Position numbers and translations under genes: made by a program. Under the pieces are notes generated by a model. The model had not been told where the DNA came from. It saw only the letters and a list, made by a program, of their open reading frames with translations, and did not search any database. 64,000 nucleotides of DNA, from NCBI GenBank assembly GCA_018401495.1, contig JAGYJX010000005.1, positions 372,001-436,000 of the forward strand, in the 5' to 3' direction. Shown piece after piece: positions 26,840 to 35,276 of this stretch (position 1 is its first letter; each line of letters starts with the position of its first letter). This stretch comes from Rhodospirillaceae bacterium (GTDB lineage Bacteria; Pseudomonadota; Alphaproteobacteria; Thalassobaculales; Thalassobaculaceae).

Positions 26840-27535
26840 TTGGTTGTTATGCTGAGGATGGGATCGACCTCCTCCTTGTCGATCGTGCAGCACGCCGTCT
26901 GGCTGTATCTGCGCTTCAGCCTCAGCCTGCGCGACGTCGAGGATCTGCTGGCGGAGCGTGGCCTCGACGTCAGCTACGAGACGGTACGGCGCTGGGTCGC
27001 CAGGTTCGGGCCGGCCTACCCGCAGCGCCTGCGCGCCAAGCGACCGCGTCCCGGTGATACCTAGCACCTGGACGAGGTGTTCGTGTCAGTCGGAGGCAGG
27101 ATGATGTACCTCTGGCGGGCAGTGGACGCCGAGGGCGAAGTCCTCGACATTCTGGTGCAGCCGAGGCGCGACAAGCGAGCCGCTCTGAAGCTGATGCGCG
27201 GTCTGCTTCGTAAGCAGGGCTTCGCGCCAACCTCGATCGTGACTGACAAGCTCTGGTCATATGGAGCCGCGCTCCGCCAGATCGGCATGAGCGACCGACA
27301 GGTGACCGGCGGTGGGCTGAACAATCGAGCCGAGAATTCACACCAAGCCGTTCGACGACGGGATCGATCATGGATTGGCTTCAAGAAGCCAGGATCGACC
27401 CAGCGCTTCCTTTCCGCTCACGCCGCCGTCTACAGCACCTTCAACGTCCAGCGACACCTGATCTCCCGCCACACCCTTCGGACCTTGCGCGGCGATGCAT
27501 TCGCTCAATGGCAAGCCGCAGTCGCGGCGGCGTAA
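26840..27535 (+). pseudogene. IS6-family transposase with one in-frame stop
   Basis: This encodes an IS6/IS26-like transposase of about 231 codons, broken by a single TAG at 27061-27063. The reading is continuous in one frame on both sides: YLRFSLSLRDVEDLLAERGL and SYETVRRWVARFG upstream, HLDEVFVSVGGRMMYLWRAVD (first Asp), SIVTDKLWSYGAAL (second Asp) and NNRAENSHQAVRRRDR (Glu) downstream. The family has Trp at the stop position (DTWHLDE), so TGG to TAG is a one-base change. The element lies against the truncated IS3 fragment. I could not fix its terminal repeats. Confidence 0.85.
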
Positions 27536-27620
27536 CATGGCGAAGCGGCGCTGGCCGGTCCGCTCCGGCGCTGAGTTTGTGACAACGCCCTCCCCGCCGA
27601 TGGGGCGGCTTCCGCGACGC

Positions 27621-28622
27621 TCAGCCCAGGGTCAGATACCGGTCTGGATGTTGGAAGAAGCGTTCGTAGTCAAGCGGCTCGAACACCAGGCTGTTCGACA
27701 TCACCGTATCCGCAGCACCGGCGGCCCTCAGCCGGACCGGAAAATGAAACCGGGGCGTCTCGGTAAAAAACACGCGGGCAACCCAGGATCCACCCTTAAA
27801 TCTTCCGGCATCTCCCAAAACCCCGAAGGTCATAACCGTCTTGCCGTTGCAGCCCCGCAATTGATCGGTATATCCACCGATGATATTCGACGAGACCGTT
27901 GGATTCACAAGGTTCGTTTCAACGAAACTGAACATCCGGTGGATCCACTTCAGACGATCCAGATCGTAGCTCTCCAACTCGGCCAGTACATCGTCCAAAG
28001 CATCATGCTCGGAGGCGACCAGGCGCCGGTTTATGATGCCCAGCACATCGCCGAGAAGCCGCTGCTCTGCGGTTCCGCCCAGAACGGACTGTCCTTCCGG
28101 GACCACGGTCTTCGTGACGTTTGCCGCCTGATCCGCTTCGGCGAGCGCGTCCGCATTTGACGGGGCATCGGGCCGCTGCGACCCGGCGACGTTGGGAAAC
28201 GCCGCCCGGTTCAAGCGAGGCCCCAGTTTCGCGCACAACGCATCTTCCTCCGCAGAATATAGGGAGACCGTCTCGCCGAAGATCGCCTGAGTATCGGACA
28301 CCCGTGCGAACACCGTTATGCTATTGCTGTCGTCAGCCAGGATCTCGCGGATCGCATCGGCATTCTTCGTACCGGCGCCGCTGTGTCGAAAGCCGCCTTC
28401 GTGCTGCCGGCATCGACGATGGATACCTTTTCCCGCCTTTCCGACGTATAGGATGTCCAAAATTTCCGTTCCCTTGGACTCGCACACCCAGACATAGACG
28501 ACCGGCCGCTCATTGGTATTGCCCCGGGCGCTTCTCTGAAACGACGGGATGCCATCTTTTAAAACAATGGCATGCGTCTGCATGAAGCCAAGAATTTCGA
28601 GGTCTTCTCTCGTGAATGCCAT
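27621..28622 (-). CDS. GIY-YIG nuclease-like protein
   Basis: This is a 333-residue protein with a GIY-YIG-like region near residues 40-135: VVYVWVCE for the first strand, ILYVGKAGKGIHRRCRQHEGGF for the YIG and following Arg helix, and later ETVSLYSAEEDALCAKLGPRLN with the conserved Glu and Asn. The C-terminal 180 residues are unknown to me (HDALDDVLAELESYDLDRLKWIHR and YTDQLRGCNGKTVMTFGVLGD). ATG at 28622 follows GGGGGATA and is preferred over upstream codons. It is followed at a short distance by the DUF2779 nuclease gene on the same strand, so the two may form a functional unit. The target of cleavage, if any, is unknown. Confidence 0.65.
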   Translation of the reverse strand: MAFTREDLEILGFMQTHAIVLKDGIPSFQRSARGNTNERPVVYVWVCESKGTEILDILYVGKAGKGIHRRCRQHEGGFRHSGAGTKNADAIREILADDSNSITVFARVSDTQAIFGETVSLYSAEEDALCAKLGPRLNRAAFPNVAGSQRPDAPSNADALAEADQAANVTKTVVPEGQSVLGGTAEQRLLGDVLGIINRRLVASEHDALDDVLAELESYDLDRLKWIHRMFSFVETNLVNPTVSSNIIGGYTDQLRGCNGKTVMTFGVLGDAGRFKGGSWVARVFFTETPRFHFPVRLRAAGAADTVMSNSLVFEPLDYERFFQHPDRYLTLG

Positions 28623-28735
28623 CGTATCCCCCCACACCGGCGGCTCCCAGCGTGTCCTTTGCATCGCGCCCGAACTGCTTTCAAGCCCCTCAAGCGCGAA
28701 AATATACTTTGCCTCTACAACCAAATATGATCGGC

Positions 28736-30265
28736 TCACGATTGGCCGGCAAGGACCCCCCATATCTTGACCATGGCCATCGTATCCATCGCGCAGTAGC
28801 GCAGCATCGAGCTGCGCAACCTGTCGACCTCGCTTCGAGGGGTCGCCGGATCGGTCGCCCGCTCGAAGGCCGGCTGAACCATGTCCCCGCTCGCCACACC
28901 ATCCAGGTCGTCGTAACCCATCTCCGGAACCATCGCCGGCAGAACGCGCTTGATGCTCCAGCTACCCTGCTGCGAGGGGTGGTAGAAGTGACGGCGGACG
29001 ATTGGCAGAAGATCGATCAGCCGGCGGCGCAGCCCCTCCAACGCGTCCGATAGATCCGGAAACAAGGCCGCAAGTTCCCTGACCCGCGCGGACTCGAATG
29101 CGATGTTGTAGACGAAAATGCTCATGGTGCCCGCGCACGCCCGCAGAAGCGCTTCCGCGAGCCGCCGACGGGGGTCTTCGCCCGACAGGTCGATAAACTC
29201 CGCATGAGACACCGCGCCATCGGGCACCCCATCCGGCCCCCCATCCGGTTCCAGGCGATGAACGCTGAACTGGAACGGTATCGCCTCGTAAGCGCGTGTC
29301 CCCCGCCACCGTGGCACGGCGAAGCTGACCGTTTCAAAGTCCAGGAAAAGCGCGGGCAGGCCGAGACGCGCCAGCTCGCCGGCAGCTGCCTGATGATCGA
29401 AATAAGGAACACCGCTCATCGTGGCCTGCTGGACCCGGCGCTGCAGATCGTTCAGCAGACCGCCGGGCACATCCCCGATATCGACGTTCGGGTTTTGGTT
29501 CAGGAACGAGCGCACCTCTTTGGACCGAAGGTCCGGCAACCAGGTTGCCGGGGTGTCGGGCGTCGCGATTCCCTTGGTGCATTGCTGACGAAACGGACAG
29601 TCGAACGGTCTGGAGCACTGCGGGCCGGGCAGGATATCGGGCTCACGGTCCGCGGCGACGACCTCGTGCGCCTTCGCCACCCAGCCTTCGACCTCGTCAT
29701 AGCGCTCGGCGGTTTCGCGCGTCAGGTCGACGACGGTAAACAGGCCCCGATACTCCCCATCGCCGGGATAGACCCAGGCGTTATCGAGATGGGCGAGCCC
29801 GATGCTCTCCAAGCGAAGCCCGGCGGCCTTGCCGACGTAAGCCTGAATGGCGCAGTCGTCGCGGTGATAGTCCTTGATCGCGGTTGACGCCTTGACCTCG
29901 ATCATCGACCAGGCCGTCCCGGCCCACCCGTTCCGTGGCAACAGGATGTCCGCGAACGCCAGCGCGCCATTGGCCGAAAACCCCGCCTCGAATATGGGTT
30001 GGCCCAACGCGACAAGCGCGACCGTGCGCTGGAGTGCCGCGGCGACGCCGCCATCCTCCAGCCGCACGAGGTGCCCGCTACGGTCGGGGTCGAAGGCCTG
30101 CCGCGCGACATCCCCGACCAGGTTGCCGGAGGCGAAGGCCGCTTGGGCCCTGTCGTCGACGATCTTGAGGTCCGGGCGATGCACCTCCAGCCAGATCCGG
30201 CGCGGACACTGGCGGAACGCCATCAGCTTGGACTTGGAAAGGGGCCTGCGAAACTTCGATCCCAT
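28736..30265 (-). CDS. PD-(D/E)XK nuclease with Fe-S cysteines and DUF2779 exonuclease domain
   Basis: This 509-residue protein has two nuclease-like halves. Residues 1-240 resemble Cas4/RecB-type PD-(D/E)XK enzymes: FADI (Asp 106), MIEVKAS (Glu 123, Lys 125), and four Cys (20, 217, 223, 229) placed as in an iron-sulfur cluster. Residues 290-509 are DUF2779 with DEDDy-like exonuclease motifs: LFLDFET (Asp 309, Glu 311), YNIAFE (Asn 387, Glu 391) and YCAMDT (Tyr 490, Asp 494). This suggests a 3'-5' exonuclease joined to a RecB-type nuclease. Known functions of the family are poorly defined. Its neighbours (GIY-YIG protein, helical DNA-glycosylase-like protein) suggest DNA processing or defence, an inference. 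Confidence 0.8.
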   Translation of the reverse strand: MGSKFRRPLSKSKLMAFRQCPRRIWLEVHRPDLKIVDDRAQAAFASGNLVGDVARQAFDPDRSGHLVRLEDGGVAAALQRTVALVALGQPIFEAGFSANGALAFADILLPRNGWAGTAWSMIEVKASTAIKDYHRDDCAIQAYVGKAAGLRLESIGLAHLDNAWVYPGDGEYRGLFTVVDLTRETAERYDEVEGWVAKAHEVVAADREPDILPGPQCSRPFDCPFRQQCTKGIATPDTPATWLPDLRSKEVRSFLNQNPNVDIGDVPGGLLNDLQRRVQQATMSGVPYFDHQAAAGELARLGLPALFLDFETVSFAVPRWRGTRAYEAIPFQFSVHRLEPDGGPDGVPDGAVSHAEFIDLSGEDPRRRLAEALLRACAGTMSIFVYNIAFESARVRELAALFPDLSDALEGLRRRLIDLLPIVRRHFYHPSQQGSWSIKRVLPAMVPEMGYDDLDGVASGDMVQPAFERATDPATPRSEVDRLRSSMLRYCAMDTMAMVKIWGVLAGQS

Positions 30266-30385
30266 CTTCGACTCTCATCTGTTGGGGCCATCTCCGGAGC
30301 CATCTCTAGAGGCTGTCATCGGCGACAAATCCGACCGGTGCTCCCCCTCTAACATGTCAGAAGGGCGCGCACCGGACGATACGCC

Positions 30386-31162
30386 CTATGCATGAAGAAG
30401 GCGGGATATCTCCATGAGCACCTTGTCCAGGTAGCGGCGCTGACGTGGGCCATAGGGATCGAAGAGCGCGGCGCCCAGCCGATCGACGACCGCGTTGATC
30501 TCAATCGTGTCCTCGACGGACAGCGTCCCTTCCGAACGGGCACCCGACCAGAGATCGAAATCGGCGATGGTCGAGACGAGGTGGATGTCCGGCTTCACCG
30601 CCAGGCCGAAGTCGGTGAGCAGATGGAGAACGGTCACCGGCCCCCAGCCGACCCCGAGCTCCCGCTGCAGAGACGGGACGAGCGTCGACAACGGCTCACG
30701 CGAGAACCCACGGAACGGCCGCGAGGATGACTGGGCCCGCTTGCGCAGCATGGCCGCAGCGCCCTGGATCCGGTGCAGCCGATGAAGCGGGATCCGGTGA
30801 CGGTCGACCAGGTCGATCGCAATCGATCCGCGGACCGTGAATGCGTCACGCCTTACCCCGGGGCCGGTCTTGGTGATGCGAAACACCTCCGGATCGGCCC
30901 CCCATACGCGCCAAGCGCCAACCATCTCCGGCGCAAGCTTGTCGAGCCAGCCCAACGACACCGCGACCCGCGCGTTCGCGAACAGCGGCTTGTTCCAGAG
31001 GACGTTCCACACGGTCTCCGCATCGGCCTCCTCGCAATCGACGACGCTCGCGGCAAGATGCTCCGCTTCGGCAATAGCCTGGGGATGAAAATGCTTCAGC
31101 ATGCCCTCGAACAGGCGGAAATCGTCGACGGCATCCGAGACGCAAGGCTGGTAAGACTGCAT
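30386..31162 (-). CDS. Hypothetical protein with HhH-GPD-like segment
   Basis: I do not recognise this 258-residue protein. It is mainly helical. A segment in the C-terminal half, LQRELGVGWGPVTVLHLLTDFG followed by AVKPDIHLVSTI, resembles the helix-hairpin-helix plus Gly/Pro-Asp loop of HhH-GPD base-excision glycosylases, including the Asp position, but the match is short. ATG at 31162 has AAGGAAA upstream. The 120-base gap to the DUF2779 start contains no gene. Being next to two nuclease-like genes fits a DNA-related role, but this is not established. Confidence 0.55.
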   Translation of the reverse strand: MQSYQPCVSDAVDDFRLFEGMLKHFHPQAIAEAEHLAASVVDCEEADAETVWNVLWNKPLFANARVAVSLGWLDKLAPEMVGAWRVWGADPEVFRITKTGPGVRRDAFTVRGSIAIDLVDRHRIPLHRLHRIQGAAAMLRKRAQSSSRPFRGFSREPLSTLVPSLQRELGVGWGPVTVLHLLTDFGLAVKPDIHLVSTIADFDLWSGARSEGTLSVEDTIEINAVVDRLGAALFDPYGPRQRRYLDKVLMEISRLLHA

Positions 31163-31227
31163 GGCATTTCCTTTCGATGGCGTCAGAATGGTGCTTGGTT
31201 GATATGGTGGCGATCGGCCAGAATCGG

Positions 31228-31860
31228 TCACTCGACGATGCCGAGAACCTCCTGCTCCAGGGCCCGGAAAGCTTCGGTGGCCCGAAAGTCCAACGTGTTG
31301 GCAGCCTCCTCGGCCTTGGCCTGGCCGATCAGCGCATTCGCCTCGTCGAGCGGATACTGAAGCAGGACGAACGCCCTGTAACCCCGCCCCTCGGGGATCA
31401 CGACCGCCGCCTTCTGCCGGTAGCCGAGCAACGAGGAGCCCGTGATCAGGTTGGTCGTCGTCCGCTCGAGCTTCTCGGAGACCGAAAGGTCGCCGCCGAC
31501 ACCGGACTCGGTGTTGAATTCCTTCGTGCTGCTGTTGAGGCGGCTGTTCATGCGGTCGGCGAGGTTGCGCTTCGCCGCGAGCATGCCCTTGTCCATGGCG
31601 ATCTGGATGTCGCGGGACCGTCCAGCACCGGCGGCATAAAGGCTTATCTCGTCGTCCGGCAGCGTAAGGAACCAGTCCGGGACGGCGTTGACCGTTTCCT
31701 CGATCTGGCGCATCTCCGCCTTCTGGCGCTCCTTCTGCGCCTCGATGCGCGCCGCGACTCCGTCGCGCGGTTGGGTCGCACAGGCCGTCATCAGGGTGGC
31801 GGCGGCAAGCACGACCGCGCAGCGGTGCGTGAGATGGGAAAAGCGATCAGAGAGATGCAT
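31228..31860 (-). CDS. LPP20-family lipoprotein
   Basis: This 210-residue lipoprotein has a signal peptide with lipobox LMTAC. The mature part begins with a charged coiled stretch (ARIEAQKERQKAEMRQIEETV) and then the LPP20 pattern: VPDWFLTLPDDEISLYAAGAG, a long helix IAMDKGMLAAKRNLADRM, and YRAFVLLQYPLDEAN near the end. LPP20-type proteins are exported with unknown biochemical role. AGGAGAA precedes ATG 31860, which overlaps the upstream lipoprotein gene by 14 bases, so the two are co-translated. Confidence 0.8.
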   Translation of the reverse strand: MHLSDRFSHLTHRCAVVLAAATLMTACATQPRDGVAARIEAQKERQKAEMRQIEETVNAVPDWFLTLPDDEISLYAAGAGRSRDIQIAMDKGMLAAKRNLADRMNSRLNSSTKEFNTESGVGGDLSVSEKLERTTTNLITGSSLLGYRQKAAVVIPEGRGYRAFVLLQYPLDEANALIGQAKAEEAANTLDFRATEAFRALEQEVLGIVE

Positions 31861-32845
31861 GGCCGTTCTCCTGTTTTGAATGACGCTGGATTGCACGTTC
31901 AAGCGTGTCGCGCGCAGCCCGATAGGGCGCTTGCGATCCTTGGTTCAGCAGGTCGAGGACCCTAGACGCCGGCGCGCTCCGGCCGTCCCTGACGAAGACG
32001 AGGCCCGCCGCCAGCAGCGCGGTCGCCGCCGCCTCGTGACGCCCCCGCTCCGCCTCGATCGTGAAGATCGACAGATACGCCGTCGCCTCGCCGGACACGG
32101 TCCGGACGCGCTGATCGAGCCGCTGCACCCGCTCCTCGGCCGGGCTCGTCTCGGCGTCGGGCGTACCGGCGCCTGACCGATCGCCGGAAAACGCCGGCAG
32201 CGTCTTGATCAGACGCCGCGCAAGCTCATCGCAGACGCGAAGCCTTTGCGCGTCGCTCAGGTTGTTCGACGCTTCCAGGAGCGCCATGCCCAGCGAAACC
32301 GGCGAAATCGGAAGCCCGCCGCCATGGGACTGGGCCGTGTGATCGGCGCGCCACAGCGGTGTGCCGTGCCGCACGTCTGTCAGAACTAGCGCGACGCCGA
32401 TCGCGACACGCGAATAGAAGCCGGCGTTGTCGACCCGCAGCTCCGTCAGCGTGCCGTCAAGAACGAAGTCGCAGCCAAGGGCGCGGGCGAGTTCCGCACG
32501 GGTGCCCACAGACGAAGCCGCCGCGTCGACGACCGCGAGGTCCAGCACCACCAACCCCTGGATGGCAAGCTGCCCCAAGATTGCCCGACGCGCCTCGCTC
32601 ATGACCGAAGCGACGGTGGGGACATCGCTCCCGACACCGTTTTCGAATTGCGGCAGGATGATGCAATCGACCGCATGCCGTGCCGCGTCATCGGCGACCG
32701 CGAAGCGAACGGACGGCTCCCACGGGGCCAAGGGACCCTGGTGCCCACCGCGGGTGTCGACGTAGCGCACGCTCGAACACCCTGCCACGAGAGCACCGAC
32801 GGCGACGGCGGCACAGCCCCTGATCAGATCCATCCGGCCCAACAT
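31847..32845 (-). CDS. Lipoprotein, GNA1162/CsgG-like N-terminal fold
   Basis: This 332-residue lipoprotein has lipobox LVAGC after a short hydrophobic leader. The middle has a pattern found in GNA1162- or CsgG-related exported proteins: ILPQFENGVG, AILGQLAIQGLVVLDLAV, ARALGCDFVLDGTLTEL and VALVLTDVRHGTPLWRAD. The C-terminal third is helical (repeat-like, EAAATALLAAGLVFVRDG), perhaps TPR-like. It is the middle gene of three in one operon (DUF4384 gene, this gene, LPP20 gene), with a single-base gap upstream. I assign no function beyond an outer-membrane or periplasmic accessory. Confidence 0.6.
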   Translation of the reverse strand: MLGRMDLIRGCAAVAVGALVAGCSSVRYVDTRGGHQGPLAPWEPSVRFAVADDAARHAVDCIILPQFENGVGSDVPTVASVMSEARRAILGQLAIQGLVVLDLAVVDAAASSVGTRAELARALGCDFVLDGTLTELRVDNAGFYSRVAIGVALVLTDVRHGTPLWRADHTAQSHGGGLPISPVSLGMALLEASNNLSDAQRLRVCDELARRLIKTLPAFSGDRSGAGTPDAETSPAEERVQRLDQRVRTVSGEATAYLSIFTIEAERGRHEAAATALLAAGLVFVRDGRSAPASRVLDLLNQGSQAPYRAARDTLERAIQRHSKQENGHASL

Positions 32846-32846
32846 C

Positions 32847-33689
32847 TCAGCGCACCACCGCGTAGGTCCGCATCAGCACCCGCCGGTCGGACGCCGGAAT
32901 TTCGATCAGACGCCGCCAGAGATCGTCGATCCGGTACGTGTCGGCGAAATCGACGCGCTGGCGGGTGGCGACGACCATCACATGCTCGCGCGCGACCCCG
33001 ACCTCGTCGGACGGCTCCGGAAACTCGACCAGCAGCGCGTACTCGTTGTCCGGTGCCGGAATGCGGGTCGGTGCGGCGATCTCGCCATGCGGATCGAACG
33101 CGTTCGGAAAGACCCGGACGACGATCCCCTCGCCGTTATCCGCAACGGCGCCCTGAAAGACGGCGACATGCATCGCAACGGTCGGCACGACGCTGAGTTC
33201 GAACGCCTCGCCATCGCGAAACACCACCTGGTTCAGGTCGAGTTGAAGATCGAAACCGGCATCCGGGCGTGCCGTATCCGCGACGACGGAGAACTTGCCC
33301 TCGATCGAGCAGGTCATCGCGAGGCCGTTCTCCACGGTCAGCGAGCGGGAAACGTCCCTCGCGCCCACGACGCGACCCTCGATCCGGGACCAGGCCGTTT
33401 CGTTGAAGACACAGTCTTCGTCCCGGCCCTCGCCGACGCCGCAGAACAGCACCTGGTGCGACGCCACGGTCTCGGAGATGACCGCGCTGAGCGCCGAGGC
33501 TCGGGCCCGAACAGCGGCACGCCGACAAGCCTCGTCCGCCGGCGTGTCGCCGGAGAAGGTGTAGCTGCCCGATCCCGGAACCCACCGGTCCTGCCCGTTG
33601 GCTCCGCCGAGCGGGGCGCACAGGGAGAGGGCCGTAACGGCTACGGCGGAAAAGCGACGAAGACGGTTGTTGTTGGGAGAGTGTGACAT
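32847..33689 (-). CDS. Exported DUF4384-type protein
   Basis: This 280-residue protein has a Sec signal peptide (AVTALSLCAPLGGANG). The N-terminal part has a helix with many Ala and Arg (ACRRAAVRARASALSAVIS) like those of LPP20-type domains. The C-terminal half matches DUF4384: VVFRDGEAFELSVVPTVAMHVAVFQ, GIVVRVFPNAFDPHGEI and EYALLVEFPEPSDEVG. DUF4384 often occurs with or fused to caspase-like domains. Here a caspase-like gene is divergent from it, about 145 bases away, which supports a shared system and perhaps a shared control region at 33690-33833. Confidence 0.72.
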   Translation of the reverse strand: MSHSPNNNRLRRFSAVAVTALSLCAPLGGANGQDRWVPGSGSYTFSGDTPADEACRRAAVRARASALSAVISETVASHQVLFCGVGEGRDEDCVFNETAWSRIEGRVVGARDVSRSLTVENGLAMTCSIEGKFSVVADTARPDAGFDLQLDLNQVVFRDGEAFELSVVPTVAMHVAVFQGAVADNGEGIVVRVFPNAFDPHGEIAAPTRIPAPDNEYALLVEFPEPSDEVGVAREHVMVVATRQRVDFADTYRIDDLWRRLIEIPASDRRVLMRTYAVVR

Positions 33690-33833
33690 GACAACACGGC
33701 ATGGTTTTGGGGACGCCGTGGTTTTGCCTCACCTATGTGTCAGATTCGGTCACATCGCGTTTTGACAGTGTTTGTCAGACGAGCGGGCTGTCGTCATATT
33801 GGGCGAACTCTCAAACAGCCGACGGTCGCCCTT

Positions 33834-35264
33834 ATGCTGCGATGCTTCTCCAGCCCCATGTCGCGCGCCAACGCCATACCGTTGCTGTTCTGCGTTGCGC
33901 TCCCGCTTATGTCCGCCTGCGCGCCAGGCGCGTCCTCCGGGCTGGCGCAGGTCATGCGCGGCGACCATGAAATGGTCGAATGCCTCGTGCTCTCCGGGAT
34001 GAACGCGGGACACTTGGACATGCTGTCACGCAGCGCCTGCTATGCGAGCACGGGGATCGAGACAGGCGCGCCGCTGACCGGCGCGTATCCGCGCGACCCC
34101 GCCATCGCCGCTCGCCCGGCCCCGAGGGTCGGCGGAGCGAAAGTTGACGCACCGGCCGACACCCGGCGCACCGGTGCCCCGGCCGCGACCGGCGGGCGAC
34201 AGATCGCCATCGAGATCCCGGCCTCGATCGCGACCGACGTTGTGGAAACCACCATCGAAGGACGCGTGCGAGGGACCATGTCCATCGCGCAGCTCGAAGT
34301 GGATGGCACGCCGGCGGATGTCGGACCGAACGGCCGCTTCAGCGCCACCGTCCACACCCCGATCGGGCGCACGATCGTCCCGGTTGTCGCCGTCGACCGC
34401 CAGGGTGCACGCGCGACCGCCGTCGTCGAGATCAACCGTCGTCAACCGGCAACGGGCGTCCCAAGGAACGATCTGCCGCCGCTCGTCCCACCGTCGGTCG
34501 CCGTTCGCCCGAACCCCAACCGGGTCGCGGTGATTGTGGGCGTCAGCCGCTATGGCTACATGCCGGAAGCGGAGTTCGCCGATCGGGACGCCAACGCGTT
34601 CCGCGACTTTGCAACCGTCACGCTGGGGATTGCGGAAGATCGGATCCTGCTGCTGACCAATGATGCCGCGACACGCACCGAAGTCATGCTGGCGCTGAGA
34701 TCATGGCTCGCAGCGCATTCCGAACCCGACACGAGCGAGGTTTTCGTCTTTTTCGCCGGGCACGGCATTGCCTCGAATGACGGCGAGGCGCTGCATCTTC
34801 TTCTCGCGGACACCTCTCCGAGCTTGCTGGAGCAGACGGCGATCGCCGAAGGCACGCTGGTGCGGGAGATCCAGAGTCATCAGCCAAGGTCCATCACGCT
34901 CTTCATCGACGCCTGCTTCAGCGGCGTGGGGCGCGATGGGGAGGTTCTCGTGGAGACCGCGCGGGGTATCCGGCCGACCGCGAAGCCGCGCAGCTACGGT
35001 GGCAACGTGCGGATATTCGCCGCCGCCCAGAACGACCAGATCGCCCTTGGCGCAAGGTCCGTCGGCCATGGGCTTTTCAGCTACTTCCTGATGCGCGGTC
35101 TGGCCGGCGCGTCCGACGCGGACCGGAACGGAACCGTGACGTGGTCGGAGCTCGAACGCTATGTCGTGGACGCGGTATCGCGCACGGCGGCGGCCCGGAA
35201 CGTCCAGCAACGCCCGTTCGCGCAGATCCGGACGCCGGATGAGCCGGTCGCCGGACTTCGGTAG
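33834..35264 (+). CDS. Caspase-like (C14) lipoprotein
   Basis: This protein of about 476 residues carries a C-terminal caspase-like domain (from residue about 228, NRVAVIVGVSRYGYMP) with the catalytic dyad His 310 in FVFFAGHGIA and Cys 361 in LFIDACFSGVG. The N-terminus has a lipoprotein signal (ATG 33834 or 33858, then LMSAC). A beta-rich segment (about residues 125-205, VETTIEGRVRGTMSIAQLEVDG) is like Big/CarboxypepD-type domains. A lipidated, exported caspase-like protease is unlike the cytosolic ones of defence systems. Neither start has a strong ribosome site. It is divergent from the DUF4384 operon and convergent with the WYL gene. Confidence 0.85.
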   Translation: MLRCFSSPMSRANAIPLLFCVALPLMSACAPGASSGLAQVMRGDHEMVECLVLSGMNAGHLDMLSRSACYASTGIETGAPLTGAYPRDPAIAARPAPRVGGAKVDAPADTRRTGAPAATGGRQIAIEIPASIATDVVETTIEGRVRGTMSIAQLEVDGTPADVGPNGRFSATVHTPIGRTIVPVVAVDRQGARATAVVEINRRQPATGVPRNDLPPLVPPSVAVRPNPNRVAVIVGVSRYGYMPEAEFADRDANAFRDFATVTLGIAEDRILLLTNDAATRTEVMLALRSWLAAHSEPDTSEVFVFFAGHGIASNDGEALHLLLADTSPSLLEQTAIAEGTLVREIQSHQPRSITLFIDACFSGVGRDGEVLVETARGIRPTAKPRSYGGNVRIFAAAQNDQIALGARSVGHGLFSYFLMRGLAGASDADRNGTVTWSELERYVVDAVSRTAAARNVQQRPFAQIRTPDEPVAGLR

Positions 35265-35276
35265 CGCGGACCGGCG

